DNA of 64,000 bases from Maribacter flavus (GTDB lineage: Bacteria > Bacteroidota > Bacteroidia > Flavobacteriales > Flavobacteriaceae), in NCBI RefSeq assembly GCF_008386635.1, contig NZ_VUOE01000003.1, positions 62,001 through 126,000 on the forward strand. Direction: 5' to 3'. A program made the position numbers and the translations under genes. The notes below the pieces were generated by a model, which was not told where the DNA came from, did no database searches, and saw only the letters and a list, made by a program, of their open reading frames with translations. The number at the start of each line of letters is the position of its first letter. Position 1 is the stretch's first letter. This document shows positions 62,599 to 64,000 of this stretch, in pieces.

Positions 62599-64000
62599 AT
62601 GACCTTTCGTTTCACAACTGTATTACCCAGTATTTTTACCATCCTATTGATTTGTTTCCAAGGCTATTCCCAACGTAAGAACAAGGTTGAGGAGCCTGAT
62701 GCATTGAGAACCAAGCCTAAATTGGTCGTTGGGATTATTGTGGACCAGATGCGGTACGACTATCTGACCCGCTTTTATGATCAATATGAAGAAGGGGGAT
62801 TTAAAAGAATGGTGGAAGAGGGTTTCAACTGTAAGAACAACCATTTTAACTATGCCCCAACCAGTACGGGACCTGGGCATACATCGGTTTATACTGGGAC
62901 CACACCTGCTACGCATGGTATTATTGGCAATGAATGGTACGACAAGGAAAATGATGTGGATGTGTATTGTGCATCGGACGATAGGTATGCATCCGTGGGT
63001 ACCACTTCAGATGCCGGCCAAATGTCCCCGCATAGAATGACCGTTACGACCATAACGGATGAACTCAGATTACATACGCAAATGAGGGGAAAGACCATCG
63101 CCATCGCCCTTAAGGATAGAGGAGCCGTACTCCCTGGCGGACATACCGCCAATGCCGCGTATTGGTTTCATGGCAAAAATGAGGGTAAGTGGATTACGAG
63201 CAGCTACTACATGGATGCCCTTCCAAAATGGGTGGAAGACTTTAATAGTTCTGGAGTGGCCCAATCCTATAAAAAAGGATGGAACACCTTGAAGGATATA
63301 AGTACCTATGTAGAAAGTGGCGTGGACGACAATGCTTTTGAAGGACTATTTGATGGTGAAACCTCGTCGTCATTCCCTCACAACCCTCAAGACCTGTTGG
63401 ACAAAAACAATAATTTTGAAATCATAAAGGCAACTCCCTACGGCAATAGCATCACGACCGATTTTGCCATTGAGGCCCTAGTACGTGAACAATTGGGTCA
63501 GGACGAGATTACTGATTTTTTGGCGGTCAGCTATTCAAGCACGGATTATGTCGGACACATGTTTGGGGTGAACTCCAAGGAAGTGGAGGATACCTATATC
63601 CGTTTGGATTTGGATTTGGCCAGACTTTTCAAGGCTTTGGATAAAAATGTGGGCGAAGGGGAGTACACCGTCTTTTTGACGGCAGACCACGCTGCAATCG
63701 ACGTGCCATCATATCTAATATCGACAAGAATTCCCGCCGGTTATGTGGACAATAGCACTACAAAGGAAAAGTTTACGGAGTTTTTAAGATATACCTATGG
63801 AACCGAGGAAATCGTAAAGAATTTTTCAAATTATCAAATTTTTCTGGATCATAAGATTGTAAAAAATCTGGATTTGGAAATCAAGGATGTGCAGGAAGCT
63901 ATAGCCAAGGAGTTTTTAAGCTATGATTACGTGGATCGCGTGTATACCGGCTATCAAATGTGGCAAAATAATTATTCCTCCGGTATTCCCTATATTCTGC
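62599..64000 (+). CDS. PafA-type alkaline phosphatase, C-terminus off the window
   Basis: Starts at ATG 62599 and is open to the window end (about 467 codons, incomplete). A signal peptide (FTTVLPSIFTILLICFQGYS) is followed by VVGIIVDQMRYDYL and APTSTGPGHTSVYTG, which holds the nucleophilic Thr of PafA-like phosphatases, then VSYSSTDYVGHMFG and FLTADHAA with metal ligands. PafA is a periplasmic, Ca-free alkaline phosphatase found in Bacteroidota that releases phosphate from many organophosphates. It is divergent from the mla genes. Confidence 0.9.
   Translation, partial: MTFRFTTVLPSIFTILLICFQGYSQRKNKVEEPDALRTKPKLVVGIIVDQMRYDYLTRFYDQYEEGGFKRMVEEGFNCKNNHFNYAPTSTGPGHTSVYTGTTPATHGIIGNEWYDKENDVDVYCASDDRYASVGTTSDAGQMSPHRMTVTTITDELRLHTQMRGKTIAIALKDRGAVLPGGHTANAAYWFHGKNEGKWITSSYYMDALPKWVEDFNSSGVAQSYKKGWNTLKDISTYVESGVDDNAFEGLFDGETSSSFPHNPQDLLDKNNNFEIIKATPYGNSITTDFAIEALVREQLGQDEITDFLAVSYSSTDYVGHMFGVNSKEVEDTYIRLDLDLARLFKALDKNVGEGEYTVFLTADHAAIDVPSYLISTRIPAGYVDNSTTKEKFTEFLRYTYGTEEIVKNFSNYQIFLDHKIVKNLDLEIKDVQEAIAKEFLSYDYVDRVYTGYQMWQNNYSSGIPYIL

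Noticed and set aside
1..64000. CRISPR arrays, rRNA genes or insertion sequences
   Set aside because: No regularly spaced repeats, no rRNA sequence and no transposase frame were seen anywhere in the window.

Overview
The window looks like chromosome of a marine or soil Flavobacteriaceae-type Bacteroidota. It carries gldJ and porV (gliding and type IX secretion), a pdhA-pdhC pair, murF, an Mla-type ABC pair, FtsX-like 'MacB_PCD' permeases of the Bacteroidota kind, and start codons without clear Shine-Dalgarno sequences. There are two parts: the right-hand end of an integrated conjugative element (1 to about 40,489) and ordinary chromosome (about 40,490 to 64,000).

Mobile element. Bases 1-8,490 hold the end of a conjugation/mobilisation module: a type IV coupling protein running off the left edge, two Toprim-type proteins, a DUF3945-type protein, an M23 peptidase, a RadC-like JAB protein and an AAA/DUF4143 ATPase. 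At the right end a tyrosine recombinase (39,084-40,310, minus) sits beside the 3' half of a tRNA-Val(UAC) (40,448-40,489). That half-tRNA is the displaced attachment site. The other end of the element lies left of the window.

Cargo. Between the transfer module and the integrase lies a visibly A+T-richer, almost entirely plus-strand block (10,575-38,870). It opens with a UpxY/LoaP-type NusG antiterminator and has a divergent NarL-type response regulator (9,384-10,049) just upstream. It reads as a large, apparently undescribed ribosomally made peptide (RiPP) pathway. It has three tandem 57-60-residue precursors with a nearly invariant C-terminal 27 residues (C-x6-C-R-R-N...IIDEDDILF) and a radical SAM/SPASM maturase. 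A UPF0489 protein, the family of peptide arginases that turn Arg into ornithine, is also present. Four JmjC/cupin or 2OG-Fe(II) oxygenases carry intact HxD...H triads. There is a subtilisin-like protease fused to a DUF1611 domain, an exported S41-type protease and a NodU/CmcH carbamoyltransferase. A phosphopantetheine-type carrier protein and a condensation-domain-like protein are encoded, with two paralogous methyltransferases, two glycosyltransferases, a YdjC/ChbG-type deacetylase, an FtsX-type permease and an ABC exporter. The simplest reading is a heavily tailored peptide natural product, made under processive antitermination and moved between hosts on the conjugative element. The assignment of each enzyme to the peptide is inference.

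Chromosome. To the right of the att site are: a four-gene minus-strand cluster of planctomycete-type cytochrome/DUF1553/DUF1501/NHL proteins; tRNA-Val(GAC); murF and gldJ; porV, cytidine deaminase, pdhA and pdhC; an M28 aminopeptidase-like lipoprotein, an SDR, an SprT-like protein, a mannose-1-phosphate guanylyltransferase and a DUF389 membrane protein; mlaF/mlaE-like genes; and the start of a PafA-type alkaline phosphatase running off the right edge.
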